A stretch of 64,000 bases of DNA from Actinoplanes missouriensis 431 (lineage in GTDB: Bacteria; Actinomycetota; Actinomycetes; Mycobacteriales; Micromonosporaceae), in assembly GCF_000284295.1 (NCBI RefSeq), contig NC_017093.1, forward strand, positions 1,302,001-1,366,000. The letters are read 5' to 3'. This document shows positions 25,345 through 34,674 of this stretch, piece by piece. The first letter of the stretch is position 1, and each line of letters opens with the position of its first letter. The translations under genes were made by a program, and so were the position numbers. The notes below the pieces were generated by a model. It was given only the letters and a program-made list of their open reading frames with translations. It did not search any database and was not told the DNA's origin.

Positions 25345-26403
25345 CTACCGTGGGTGGCGCCAGCGGTCCAGCACCTGGTCGATGGCGGTGCGGATGCGGT
25401 CCCGGGCCTCCTCGCGGGGCACCCCCGACATCAGCAATTCGTCATAGTCGGTGTCCTCGTGCCGGATCGACGCCACCACCGCGCGGGTCACCGCCTCCGG
25501 GTCCAGGGCCCGGCCCGCCGCGCTGCGACCGACCCGGCCACTGCCCCGGGCGCCGGTGTGCCGGCTGATCGCGGCGGCACGTGCCGGCGGGCAGGCGGGG
25601 AAGAGGCGGCCGATCTCCTCGGCCAGTTCCTGCTGGAACGACTCGTCGGCGACCTCGCGGCGCTCCCGGTCGCGGTCGCGGCGGCGGGCCCGGGCGTCCT
25701 CATCGGACAGGCATTCCTGCTCGGCCTGCTCCACGGCGGCCTGCTCGACGAGCAGACCCTGCCGTTCGTGACGCCGGCGCGAGCGGCTGAAGCGCACCAC
25801 CACCGCGGAGAGCCGGCTGTGCTTCTTGGCGCGGCGGGTCAGCGCCACGTTGCCGGCCGGCAGGAAGACCAGGTGGTCGAGGTCGGCGCAGGTGAGGCAG
25901 AACGGCCCGGCGTCCTCCATCGTCAGCATGTCGGCGCCGGTCTGGCCGCAGCCGGCGCAGGTGAAGTCCTTCAGCGGCTGCACCACCACCAGGTCGGGGG
26001 CCTTGCCCTGCTTGGCGGTGAGTCGCTCGCGCTGGCGTTCCGGCAGGTCGGCGGGCATCCAGTGGGTGCGGAACGCCAGCTCCTGCTCGGGCCGGCCGGT
26101 GGCGGTGAAACGCAGCTGCCGCCGGTCGCGGGTGGCGGACAGGTAACCGGCCTCGCTGGGACTCAGCCCACGGCCGGCCACCCAGCGCTGGAACACCTCG
26201 AGCGCGTCGGTGAGCCGGTCGGCCGGCACGGCGGTCACCGACTCCAGGTCCGGCACGCGGCCCTGCTGCCATGCCTCCACCTGCCGGTGGGACACCCATC
26301 CGAGCCCGGTCAGCACGTCGATCGGGCTCACCTGACGCCCATGGGACAGGGCTTGCTCAGCGGCGGCGATCACCCGGCGTTCGAGCTTCGAGACGGCCTG
26401 CAT
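25345..26403 (-). CDS. DUF2293-domain protein with zinc-knuckle-like region
   Basis: This is a 352-residue cytoplasmic protein. The C-terminal ~80 residues (EIGRLFPACPPARAAAISRHT onward to IRHEDTDYDELLMSGVPREEARDRI) match the DUF2293 signature. The central part holds a treble-clef-like CAGCGQTG...CLTC motif and a helical, Arg/Glu-rich linker. The N-terminus (DVLTGLGWVSHRQVEAWQQGRV) resembles a helix-turn-helix. Nucleic-acid association is plausible but unproven. It is divergent from the nuclease-ATPase operon and only 270 bases from it, so it could be functionally linked. Confidence 0.75.
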   Translation of the reverse strand: MQAVSKLERRVIAAAEQALSHGRQVSPIDVLTGLGWVSHRQVEAWQQGRVPDLESVTAVPADRLTDALEVFQRWVAGRGLSPSEAGYLSATRDRRQLRFTATGRPEQELAFRTHWMPADLPERQRERLTAKQGKAPDLVVVQPLKDFTCAGCGQTGADMLTMEDAGPFCLTCADLDHLVFLPAGNVALTRRAKKHSRLSAVVVRFSRSRRRHERQGLLVEQAAVEQAEQECLSDEDARARRRDRDRERREVADESFQQELAEEIGRLFPACPPARAAAISRHTGARGSGRVGRSAAGRALDPEAVTRAVVASIRHEDTDYDELLMSGVPREEARDRIRTAIDQVLDRWRHPR

Positions 26404-26676
26404 GGCGGAAAGGGTATCGGTCGAGGGCGGCGCGGTTCGTGGGCGAGCGGGTTCACCGCGGTGATCGGGGAGCTTCCCGCCGTACCCGATGGCGTGCCGG
26501 GACTACCGGCGGAGATCTGCCACCGATAGGCTCTCCGAACTCGTCCACGACCTGCGGGTGATCGACTGAGAGCGCAGCTGGCGGGCATCCCCGCCGATCG
26601 TGTCGTCCAGGTCCGCGGTGCGGACGCCGGGCGGGTCGCCCGTGCCCTCGCCGAGCACAGCGCCGACCTGGCGGCG

Positions 26677-27582
26677 GTGGTGACCGGCGCGGGCTCCGGA
26701 GCGACGACCCCCGCCGGGTTCGTCGCCGCGGTGCTGGACGACATGGAACGCGTCGCCGCCGAGCTGCTTCCGGCCTGGCTGCCCGAGGCGGCCGACATCC
26801 ACCGGACCGATCTCGGCGGGGTGGCCGCCGTCCGGATCATCGCCGAGGGCCGGGCGGCCCGTGCGCACTACAGCCGGCCGTTGCTGCGGGACCTGGCCCT
26901 GCTCGCGCTCACCGGGCAGCGGACCGAGAGCCGGCTTCCGGCCCGGGCCCGCGCCGGGCAGCTCGCCCGCCTGATCGCCGAGAGCTTCGGCCGGGAACGC
27001 TGCGTGCTGCTCGTGTCGCCCGCCCCGGGCCTCACACCGCTGGAACGCGATGCGGCGGTGGCCGGCGGTGACTGGCTCGCCCGTCACGCCCGCGCGGGGA
27101 TCTGGCTGGTCAGCGACGTGCCGGTCGACGTGGAGCGGGTCCCCGTGGTGACTGTGGACAGTTGGGCCGATGAGCCCGGGCCGCCGCCGGTTGTCCGGGC
27201 CGGCGGGCCGGAAGCGGTCGTCGTCGGCAGGCCGCACCCGGCCAGCGCGGTGGAGGCGGCTCTGGAGGCCGCGCTCGCCGCCGAGAGCTGGGCCGCCGGC
27301 CGCCGGTGGAACCAGACTTATCAGCCGACCGCGCTCAGCGCCCCGATCCGGCTGGATCTCTGCTGGCCGCGCGAACGGTGCGTGGTGGAGCTGGACGGAC
27401 CGGAGCACTGCCATCCGGTGCGTTTCGAGGCCGACCGGCAGCGCGACGTTCAGTTGCAACTCGACGGCTACGCCGTCCTCCGATTCACCAATGCACGTGT
27501 CGTCCACGACGTGGGCGCCGTGGTGCATCAGATCGGCACCTATATTCGGGGCCGGCGGCGCGACACAGCGGAAGGAAGCTGA
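26677..27582 (+). CDS. DUF559 (PD-(D/E)xK, Vsr-like) endonuclease-domain protein
   Basis: This is about 301 residues. The last ~90 residues form a restriction-like fold: IRLDLCWPRERCVVELDGPEH (D...E-x-D core), ADRQRDVQLQLDGYAVLRFTNARVV, the DUF559/Vsr signature. The N-terminal two thirds is an uncharacterised alpha/beta domain (ARAHYSRPLLRDLALLALTG). The start is doubtful. The frame stays open to 26530 and looks coding (RLRAQLAGIPADRVVQV) but offers no ATG/GTG/TTG above 26677. A GTG at 26558 in another frame would need a one-base shift. It ends 2 bases before the next gene, forming an operon with the two genes downstream. Confidence 0.75.
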   Translation: MVTGAGSGATTPAGFVAAVLDDMERVAAELLPAWLPEAADIHRTDLGGVAAVRIIAEGRAARAHYSRPLLRDLALLALTGQRTESRLPARARAGQLARLIAESFGRERCVLLVSPAPGLTPLERDAAVAGGDWLARHARAGIWLVSDVPVDVERVPVVTVDSWADEPGPPPVVRAGGPEAVVVGRPHPASAVEAALEAALAAESWAAGRRWNQTYQPTALSAPIRLDLCWPRERCVVELDGPEHCHPVRFEADRQRDVQLQLDGYAVLRFTNARVVHDVGAVVHQIGTYIRGRRRDTAEGS

Positions 27583-27584
27583 CC

Positions 27585-28232
27585 ATGGCTGGCGACGAAC
27601 TCACGCCCTCGGAGAACGCCATTCTGATCGTTCTCATGGCGGAGGCACGCGAGGTCCTCAACACCGAGCTGCGCGAGACGTACGGCCTCGACGTGCGCAA
27701 ACCGGCCCGCGACAAGCTGGGCCGCAAGGGGTACGCGGTCAGCCGGAAGAACGGGCGCACCTTCGCGCTGGAGCTCGGCGACAAGGGCTGGGTGCACGTC
27801 CAGGAGCAGCTCAACTTCCGGTCGAACGGCGCCACCGCCCAGGCCGCGGCACTGACCGCCCTGCTCAACGGGCTGCGCAGTCGCGTGCTGGACCGCAGCG
27901 GGTGCACGTCCTTCGCCGAGCTGTTCGCCCTCACCGACGTGCGGGGCTCGGCATCGGCGCCGGAGCAGGGCCAGGTGCTGCGGACCCGGATCGTGAACGC
28001 GTACGACGCGCTCACCGACGAGCCCGGTGGCTGGGTCAGCCTCACCCGGCTGCGGCGGTTCTTCGGCGACGTCCCGCGCGCCGACCTGGACGAGGCGCTG
28101 CGCCGGGTGAGCCGGGAACCCGGCGTCACGCTCGCGCCGCAGTCGAACCAGAAGGTTCTCACCGACACGGACCACGCCGCCGCCCTGCACATCGGCGGGC
28201 AGGACAAGCACGTGCTGTCGATCGGTGTGTGA
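27585..28232 (+). CDS. putative winged-helix protein of the nuclease-ATPase operon
   Basis: This is a 215-residue soluble protein. The N-terminal ~75 residues (ENAILIVLMAEAREVLNTEL, then DKLGRKGYAVSRKNGRTFAL) have helix-helix-helix-wing character, like a winged-helix or ParB-neighbour adaptor. The C-terminal part (AYDALTDEPGGWVSLTRLRRFF onward) looks like a second winged-helix repeat. I do not recognise a named family. GGAAGG lies about 8 bases before the ATG. The stop overlaps the ATPase start (TGATG), so a stoichiometric partner of that ATPase is likely. Confidence 0.75.
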   Translation: MAGDELTPSENAILIVLMAEAREVLNTELRETYGLDVRKPARDKLGRKGYAVSRKNGRTFALELGDKGWVHVQEQLNFRSNGATAQAAALTALLNGLRSRVLDRSGCTSFAELFALTDVRGSASAPEQGQVLRTRIVNAYDALTDEPGGWVSLTRLRRFFGDVPRADLDEALRRVSREPGVTLAPQSNQKVLTDTDHAAALHIGGQDKHVLSIGV

Positions 28233-31200
28233 TGGAGGAGCAGGAACGCGCCGCGCTCGCCGCGCTGCGATTCAACTGGGCGCCGGTCCCGGACGACGTC
28301 TGGCGGCCGATGCCGTTCCACGTCGACGGCCTGCACCCGGCGGTGATCCGTGACGTGCTCGACGGGGTGGCCGACGCCCGGACCAGCGACGGCGGCAGCC
28401 CGATCGGCCTGGTGATCCAGGGGCAGCGCGGCTCCGGCAAGACGCACCTGCTCGGCTGGGTCCGCCAGCAGGTGCAGGAGCAGGGCGGTTACTTCTTCCT
28501 CGCCGGGCTCCTCGACGGCGCGGGATTCTGGGACAGCGTGCTGGCCGCCATGCTGGACGGCCTGTCCCGCCCGGTGCCCGGCAGCCGGCAGACCCAGCTG
28601 GTGATGCTGCTGCGCCGGCTGTCCGCGATGGTGGGCGCGCCGCGTACGGCACGGCGGGCCGTCATGGGGGAGACCGAGCTCACCAAGGCGTCCCTGGACG
28701 CGTTCATCGAAGGGCTCGGCGAGTTCGACCGGCAGGTCGCCCGCGCGAGTCAGGACACCGCTCGCGCGCTGGCCCTCAGCGCTTCCGAGGATCTCAGCCA
28801 TCGTGACCTGGCGGAGAACTACTTCCTCTCCGGTGAGGAGTCCGAGCCGGGCGAACGCGCGGCGTGGGGCATGCGCCGGGCGCCGCGGCGACCGCAACTG
28901 ATCGTGCAGGACCTGTCCTGGCTGCTCGCCCTGACCGGCCCGTCGGTGATCGCCATCGACCAGATCGACACGCTCATCGCGCAGAGCTCGATCGCGGCGG
29001 GCGCCGACCTGCAGAAGGCCGTCCGGATCAGCCCGGAGCAGGCCTATCTGCTCAGCCAGATCGCCGAGGGACTGATGAGCCTGCGGCAGGTGACGCGGCG
29101 GACGTTCACGGTCGTCGCCTGCATCCCGGATTCCTGGGCGACGATCCGCGCCATGGCCACCGACACGGTCGGTGACCGGTTCCGCCTGGCGCCCACCCTG
29201 GAGGTCATCAAGGACGACGACCTGGGCCGGGCCATCATCGAGAAGCGTTTCACCGTGCGGTACGCGGACATCGGGTTCACTCCGCCGTACCCGTCGTGGC
29301 CGGTCCTGCCGCAGGCCTTCGCCTCCGCCGGCGACTACACACCCCGCCAGCTGCTCATCGAGATCGACACGCACATCCGCCGGTGCATCGCCGAGGACGT
29401 GGTCCTGGAACTGGAGCGGCTCGGCGCGCCGCCGTCCACCGAGCCGCACGCGCCGCGCCCGATCGCACCGGCCGTCGCCGTCGACGAGCTGGACCGGTTC
29501 GACGCCCGCTTCGCGGAGCTGAAACGGGCTGCGGACGTCGCCGGACCGCTGGCGAAGTCCGGTGAGGACGCCCTCGTGCCGGACCTGCTCGCCGCCGGGC
29601 TCACCGCGTGGATCCTGGAGCGCGGCGACGCCGGCGAGGCGTTCTCGGTCGACCCGCCGCCGAGCACGAATCCGCCACTGCACGCCCGGCTCCGGCTGAC
29701 CCTCGACGAGAACACCGAGGACCAGGTCCACTGGTGTTTCCGGGCGATCAGCCACGAGCATCACGGCAACGCCGCGCTCTCCCGCATCCGCAAGGCGGCC
29801 ATGGCGGCCGGTCTCGATCAGCAGATCACCAAGCGCAAGCTGTTCCTGCTCCGCAGCGGCGGCTGGTCCGGGGCGGCGACACGCAAGGCCGTGGACGCGT
29901 TCGAGGCGGCCGGCGGCCGGGTTCTCGAGCTGGACGGCGAGGATCTGCGGGTGCTGTCCGCACTGCGCGTGATGCTGTCCGAGGAGAGCATCGACCTGCA
30001 GGCGTGGCTCGCCGACCGGCAGCCGACGACCGGCGTGCGGCTGATCCAGGAGGCCCTGTCCGACGCCGCCGGGAACGGGCCTGCCGCACCGGCATCGGAG
30101 CCGACGCCGACGCCGGCACCGGCTCCGGTGGTCACCTCATCCGAGGGAACCTTCACCATCGGGTACGGCTACGACTCCGGCCGACCGGCGGCGCTCCCGC
30201 TGGAATCACTCCGCAAACACGCGACGATCTTCGCGGGCTCCGGCTCCGGCAAGACCGTGCTGATCCGCCGGATCGTCGAGGAATGCGCCCTGCAGGGCGT
30301 CTCCAGCATCGTCCTCGATCCGAACAACGACCTGGCGCGGCTCGGCCAGGGCTGGCCGGAACCGCCGGCGCAGTGGCGCGGTGGTGACGCGGCCAAATCG
30401 GCCGAGTACCTGGCCTCCACGGACGTCGTCGTCTGGACGCCGCGGCGGGTGGCCGGCCGCCCGCTCAGTTTCCAGCCGCTCCCGGACTTCCGTGGCGTGC
30501 TGGACGATCCGGACGAGTTCGCCGAGGCGGTCGAGGCGGCCGTCGCCTCGCTCGCGCCCCGGGCGATGGTGTCCGGGCGTGCCGCCAAGGCGCATCTGGG
30601 GCTCGCGGTGCTGCGCAAGGCGGTCGAGCACTACGGCCGTCGCGGCGGCACCGGGCTCAAAGGACTGATCGACACCCTGTCCGACCTGCCGGACGGCATC
30701 ATCGACCTGGACGGCGCCGACAAGATCGCGCTCGGTCTGGCGCAGACGCTCACCGCCGCCATGGTCAACGATCCGCTGTTCGGCGGCGAGGGCACGCCGA
30801 TGGACCCGGGCACGCTGCTCACGCCGGCGCCCGGGAAGCGCGCCCGGGTCTCGGTCGTCAGCCTGATCGGGCTGCCCTCGGACGACGCGCGCCAGAGCTT
30901 CGTCAACCAGCTCCAGATGGCCCTGTTCGCCTGGATCAAGAAGAACCCCGCGGGCGACCGGCCGCTCCTGGGCCTGCTGATCATGGATGAGGCGCAGACC
31001 TTCGCGCCGTCCGGCGCCATGACGGCCTGCACCCAGAGCACCCTGGCGCTGGCGGCGCAGGCCCGCAAGTACGGCCTCGGGCTGATCTTCGCGACCCAGG
31101 CGCCGAAAGGCCTGCACAACAGGATCCCGGGCAACGCGGCGACCCAGCTCTACGGCCTGCTGAACAGCCCCATCCAGATCGAGGCGGCCCGGGAGATGGC

Positions 31201-31369
31201 GAAGGCCAAGGGCGGTGACGTCCCGGACGTCTCCCGACTGACCGTGGGCGAGTTCTATCTGGCGGCAGAGGGGGCGGCGCCCGCGAAGATCCGGACGCCG
31301 CTGTCCCTGACCCATCACCCGCGCAGCCCGATGACCGTCGAGGAGGTCCTGCGAGTCGCGCGGCCATGA
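28232..31369 (+). CDS. dual P-loop ATPase: AAA/ORC-like module fused to HerA/VirB4-like module
   Basis: This is a 1045-residue protein. Module 1 has Walker A GQRGSGKTH (about 64-72), a Walker B-like VIAIDQIDTL (about 239-248) and a sensor-like region, resembling AAA_16/ORC ATPases. A central part (about 420-600) includes a small domain (SHEHHGNAALSRIRKAAMAA) of the type found in DUF499/BrxC-like proteins. After a Pro-rich linker, module 2 has FAGSGSGKTVL (about 667), LLIMDEAQTF (about 914) and IFATQAPKGL, the HerA/FtsK/VirB4 pattern of DNA translocases. It is coupled to the upstream gene by TGATG. No membrane segments. It is likely a DNA-acting motor working with the nuclease; whether for defence or repair is unknown. 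Confidence 0.85.
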   Translation: MEEQERAALAALRFNWAPVPDDVWRPMPFHVDGLHPAVIRDVLDGVADARTSDGGSPIGLVIQGQRGSGKTHLLGWVRQQVQEQGGYFFLAGLLDGAGFWDSVLAAMLDGLSRPVPGSRQTQLVMLLRRLSAMVGAPRTARRAVMGETELTKASLDAFIEGLGEFDRQVARASQDTARALALSASEDLSHRDLAENYFLSGEESEPGERAAWGMRRAPRRPQLIVQDLSWLLALTGPSVIAIDQIDTLIAQSSIAAGADLQKAVRISPEQAYLLSQIAEGLMSLRQVTRRTFTVVACIPDSWATIRAMATDTVGDRFRLAPTLEVIKDDDLGRAIIEKRFTVRYADIGFTPPYPSWPVLPQAFASAGDYTPRQLLIEIDTHIRRCIAEDVVLELERLGAPPSTEPHAPRPIAPAVAVDELDRFDARFAELKRAADVAGPLAKSGEDALVPDLLAAGLTAWILERGDAGEAFSVDPPPSTNPPLHARLRLTLDENTEDQVHWCFRAISHEHHGNAALSRIRKAAMAAGLDQQITKRKLFLLRSGGWSGAATRKAVDAFEAAGGRVLELDGEDLRVLSALRVMLSEESIDLQAWLADRQPTTGVRLIQEALSDAAGNGPAAPASEPTPTPAPAPVVTSSEGTFTIGYGYDSGRPAALPLESLRKHATIFAGSGSGKTVLIRRIVEECALQGVSSIVLDPNNDLARLGQGWPEPPAQWRGGDAAKSAEYLASTDVVVWTPRRVAGRPLSFQPLPDFRGVLDDPDEFAEAVEAAVASLAPRAMVSGRAAKAHLGLAVLRKAVEHYGRRGGTGLKGLIDTLSDLPDGIIDLDGADKIALGLAQTLTAAMVNDPLFGGEGTPMDPGTLLTPAPGKRARVSVVSLIGLPSDDARQSFVNQLQMALFAWIKKNPAGDRPLLGLLIMDEAQTFAPSGAMTACTQSTLALAAQARKYGLGLIFATQAPKGLHNRIPGNAATQLYGLLNSPIQIEAAREMAKAKGGDVPDVSRLTVGEFYLAAEGAAPAKIRTPLSLTHHPRSPMTVEEVLRVARP

Positions 31370-31414
31370 GGCCGGATCCTTGGCAACGGCCCCGGAAGGT
31401 GGCATCGTCGAGCG

Positions 31415-33400
31415 GTGATCGACCCGTACCTGTGGCTTGAAGATCTTGATTCTCCGGATGCTCTCCGGTGGGTCTCGGAGCGGAACGCGGAGACGCTCGC
31501 GTCGCTGGCCGACGCGGAGTTCGCGCGGCTGCGGGATGCCGTCCGGGAGGTGCTGGACAGCAAGGAGCGGATCTCGTTCCCAGCTTGGGGCGGGGACGGG
31601 TTCTACTACGACTTCTGGCGGGACGCCGACCATCCGCGGGGGCTGTGGCGGCGGACCACGCCCGAGGAGTTCCGGTGCGACGAGCCGGACTGGGACGTGT
31701 TGCTGGACCTCGACGCGCTGAACGCGGCCGAGGGCACGAACTGGACGTGGGGCGGCGCCACCGTGCTGCGCCCGGGGTACGACAGGTGCCTGATCTCGCT
31801 GGCCCGGGGTGGTTCGGACGCCGTGGTGGTGCGCGAGTTCGACCTGGTCGCCCGGGCCTTCGTCAAGGACGGGTTCGCGCTGCCGGAGGCGAAATCCGAC
31901 GTCGGCTGGATCGACGCCGACCACATCTTCGTGGCGACCGACTTCGGTGACGGCTCGCTGACCTCGTCCGGGTACGCACGGATCGTCAAGCGGTGGCGAC
32001 GCGGCACCCCGCTGTCCGAGGCGGAGACGGTCTTCGAGGGACAGCACGACGACGTCCTGATCAGCGCGTCACATGACCCGGCGCCCGGTTTCGAGCGCGA
32101 CTTCGTGGTCCAGCGCGTCGAGTTCTTCCGCACCCGGTACCACCTGCGGCGACCGGACGGGGAACTGGTCCGGATCGAGATCCCCGAGGACGCCGACTTC
32201 GACGTGCACCGGGAGTGGATGCTGATCCGCCTCCGGACGCCGTGGCGGGAGTTCCCGGCCGGCGCGCTGATCGTCACGGACTTCGACGACTTCCTGGCGG
32301 GCGGGCGCGACCTCACCGTGCTGTTCCAGCCGGACGACCGGACGTCGCTGAGCTCCTACGCGTGGACGCGCCACCACCTGCTGCTCGCCACGCTGGCCGA
32401 CGTGAAGACGCGGATCGAGATCCTGACGCCGGGCTCGCCGTCGTGGACGCGGGAGCCGCTCGACGCGGCCGGCGAGTTCGACAACACCTGGATCGTGGAC
32501 ACCGAGCCGGAGAGCTCGGACGCGTACCTGATCGCCTCCGAAGGGTTCCTGCAACCGGCGTCGCTGCGGCTCGGGGCGAGCACCGTCCTCAAGCGGGAGC
32601 CGGCCTTCTTCGACACGGACGGCCTGGCGGTCCGGCAGCACTTCGCGGTCTCGGCGGACGGGACGAGAGTGCCGTACTTCGTGGTCGGCGGCGACGGCTG
32701 CGGGCCGGCGCTGCTCACCGGGTACGGCGGTTTCGAGATCTCCAGGACCCCGGACTACGGCGGGGTGCGCGGTCGGGGCTGGCTGGCCCGCGGCGGCGCC
32801 TACATCCTCGCCAACATCCGGGGCGGCGGCGAATACGGGCCGGCCTGGCATCAGGCCGCGCTGCGGGAGAACCGGACCAAGGCCTACGAGGACTTCGCGG
32901 CCGTCGCCCGCGACCTGGTGGACCGCGGCATCACCACGCCCGCGCAACTCGGCATCACCGGCGGCAGCAACGGCGGGCTGCTGATGGGCGTCATGCTGAC
33001 CCGCTATCCGGAGCTGTTCGGCGCGGTGGTCGCGGCGGTGCCGCTGCTCGACATGCGCCGCTACACGAAACTGCTGGCCGGCAAATCCTGGATCGCCGAG
33101 TACGGGGACCCGGACGTCCCCGGCGACTGGGAGTTCCTGCGGGGGTATTCGCCCTATCAGAACGTCCGGCCCGATCGGCCGTACCCTCCGGTCCTGTTCC
33201 TCACCTCGACCCGCGACGACCGGGTGCATCCCGGGCACGCGCGGAAGATGCTCGCGCTGCTGCGCGAGAACGGGCACGAGGCGTGGCTCTACGAGAACGT
33301 GGAGGGCGGGCACGGCGCGGCCGCGGACAACGAGCAGGCCGCCACCCGTGAGGCGCTGTGCCTGGAGTTCCTCTGGCGCAAGCTCCACCAGCGGGGATGA
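31415..33400 (+). CDS. prolyl oligopeptidase family serine peptidase
   Basis: This is a 661-residue S9-family peptidase, the usual length. The beta-propeller N-terminus opens IDPYLWLEDLDSPDALRWV, as in S9A prolyl oligopeptidases. The catalytic alpha/beta-hydrolase has GGSNGGLLMG (nucleophile Ser), the Asp in TSTRDDRVHPGHARKM and the His in GGHGAA. No signal peptide, so it is cytoplasmic. It starts at GTG 46 bases after the ATPase stop on the same strand, but nothing ties it functionally to that operon. Confidence 0.93.
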   Translation: MIDPYLWLEDLDSPDALRWVSERNAETLASLADAEFARLRDAVREVLDSKERISFPAWGGDGFYYDFWRDADHPRGLWRRTTPEEFRCDEPDWDVLLDLDALNAAEGTNWTWGGATVLRPGYDRCLISLARGGSDAVVVREFDLVARAFVKDGFALPEAKSDVGWIDADHIFVATDFGDGSLTSSGYARIVKRWRRGTPLSEAETVFEGQHDDVLISASHDPAPGFERDFVVQRVEFFRTRYHLRRPDGELVRIEIPEDADFDVHREWMLIRLRTPWREFPAGALIVTDFDDFLAGGRDLTVLFQPDDRTSLSSYAWTRHHLLLATLADVKTRIEILTPGSPSWTREPLDAAGEFDNTWIVDTEPESSDAYLIASEGFLQPASLRLGASTVLKREPAFFDTDGLAVRQHFAVSADGTRVPYFVVGGDGCGPALLTGYGGFEISRTPDYGGVRGRGWLARGGAYILANIRGGGEYGPAWHQAALRENRTKAYEDFAAVARDLVDRGITTPAQLGITGGSNGGLLMGVMLTRYPELFGAVVAAVPLLDMRRYTKLLAGKSWIAEYGDPDVPGDWEFLRGYSPYQNVRPDRPYPPVLFLTSTRDDRVHPGHARKMLALLRENGHEAWLYENVEGGHGAAADNEQAATREALCLEFLWRKLHQRG

Positions 33401-33460
33401 AACCGGGACAAGCGTGGCGGCGGCCTTTGCGCAGGTCGGTGACGTCCGTACCATCGGGCG

Positions 33461-34669
33461 GTGCGGATTCGAGGGGTCGTCGCGGCACTGATCAGTGTCG
33501 GTCTGCTGAGCGCGTGTCAGAGCGGTGGCTCGGCGGGGCGGGTGACCGGTCTGCCCGTACCCTCGCAGGGGTCTTCCGTCTCCTCGCCGCCGGCGTCGCC
33601 GTCTGAGCCGGCGTCAGCCTCGCCGTCGGCGTCACCGTCCGCCTCCACCTCGGCCTCCAGCTCGGCCTCCGCGTCGGCCTCGCCTTCGGCTTCGGGCTCG
33701 AAACTTCCGAAACCCGGCAATCCGAAGGGGCGCGCCTCCGTTCCGGCGGCGGCCAGGGCGGCCGACACCAGCGATCCCACGCGTACGGTGGGAGACGGCA
33801 CCCCGGAGAGCTGCACCTCCGCCGCGGTGGTGAAAGCGGTCGCGGCCGGCGGCGTCATCACGTTCGACTGTGGACCCGCGCCGGTGACGATCACGATGAG
33901 CGCGACGGCGAAGGTTCGCAACTCCAGCGCGAAGGTGGTCCTCGACGGCGGCGGCAAGGTGACGCTCAGCGGGGCCGGAGAACGCCGCATCCTCTACATG
34001 AACACCTGCGACGACGCGCAAGGATCGGTCAACGGCCCCTGCAACGACATCGACGCGCCCCGCCTGACGATCCAGAACATGGCGTTCACCAAGGGAAACA
34101 GCTCGGACGACGAGGGCGGCGGCGCGGTCTACGTGCGCGGCGGGCACGTCAAGGTCGTCAACTCGCGGTTCACCGCCAACCGCTGCGCCCGGACCGGCCC
34201 GGACCTCGGCGGCGCGGCGCTGCGCGTCTTCGACCAGGGCGGTGACCAGCCGGTCTACGTCGTCGGCAGCACGTTCACCGGCGGCCGGTGCTCGAACGGT
34301 TCCGCGCTGAGCAGCATCGGGGTCTCCTGGATCGTGCTGAACAGCTACTTCTCCGGCAACAAGGCGGTCGGAAAGGGCGCGAACCCGGCGCGGGAGGGCA
34401 CCCCCGGAGGCGGCAGCGGCGGCGCCATCTACATGGACGGCGACGCCATCAAGCTGACCCTCGACGGCACGGTGATCGAGAAGAACACGGCGGCCGAGGG
34501 CGGCGGCGCCGTCTTCTTCGTCAGCAACAACCGCACCGGCACGATGACCGTGCGCAATTCGACGCTGCGCAAGAACCCGAGCGCGGTCTTCGAGACGAGC
34601 GGTTTCCCGGGCATCTTCTTCATGGGGGCCGGAGAGCCCGTCGTGAGCGGCTCAACCCTCCGCAAGTAA
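33461..34669 (+). CDS. right-handed beta-helix lipoprotein
   Basis: This is a 402-residue exported protein with signal peptide VVAALISVGLLSAC and lipobox LLSAC. A Ser/Ala/Pro low-complexity linker follows (residues about 40-88, SAS/PSAS repeats). The rest shows repeated short beta motifs with small and Asn residues (MAFTKGNSSDDEGGGAVYVRGGHVKVVNSRFTAN, FTGGRCSNGSALSSIG), characteristic of a parallel beta-helix like polymorphic outer-membrane-protein repeats. It is probably a cell-surface protein, perhaps polysaccharide-binding or a lyase. No catalytic site is recognised. Confidence 0.8.
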   Translation: MRIRGVVAALISVGLLSACQSGGSAGRVTGLPVPSQGSSVSSPPASPSEPASASPSASPSASTSASSSASASASPSASGSKLPKPGNPKGRASVPAAARAADTSDPTRTVGDGTPESCTSAAVVKAVAAGGVITFDCGPAPVTITMSATAKVRNSSAKVVLDGGGKVTLSGAGERRILYMNTCDDAQGSVNGPCNDIDAPRLTIQNMAFTKGNSSDDEGGGAVYVRGGHVKVVNSRFTANRCARTGPDLGGAALRVFDQGGDQPVYVVGSTFTGGRCSNGSALSSIGVSWIVLNSYFSGNKAVGKGANPAREGTPGGGSGGAIYMDGDAIKLTLDGTVIEKNTAAEGGGAVFFVSNNRTGTMTVRNSTLRKNPSAVFETSGFPGIFFMGAGEPVVSGSTLRK

Positions 34670-34674
34670 CCGCT

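Noticed and set aside
27485..29764. 759-codon antisense frame over the nuclease-ATPase operon
   Set aside because: Contradicted by overlapping, motif-bearing genes on the plus strand; no recognisable domain in the antisense product.
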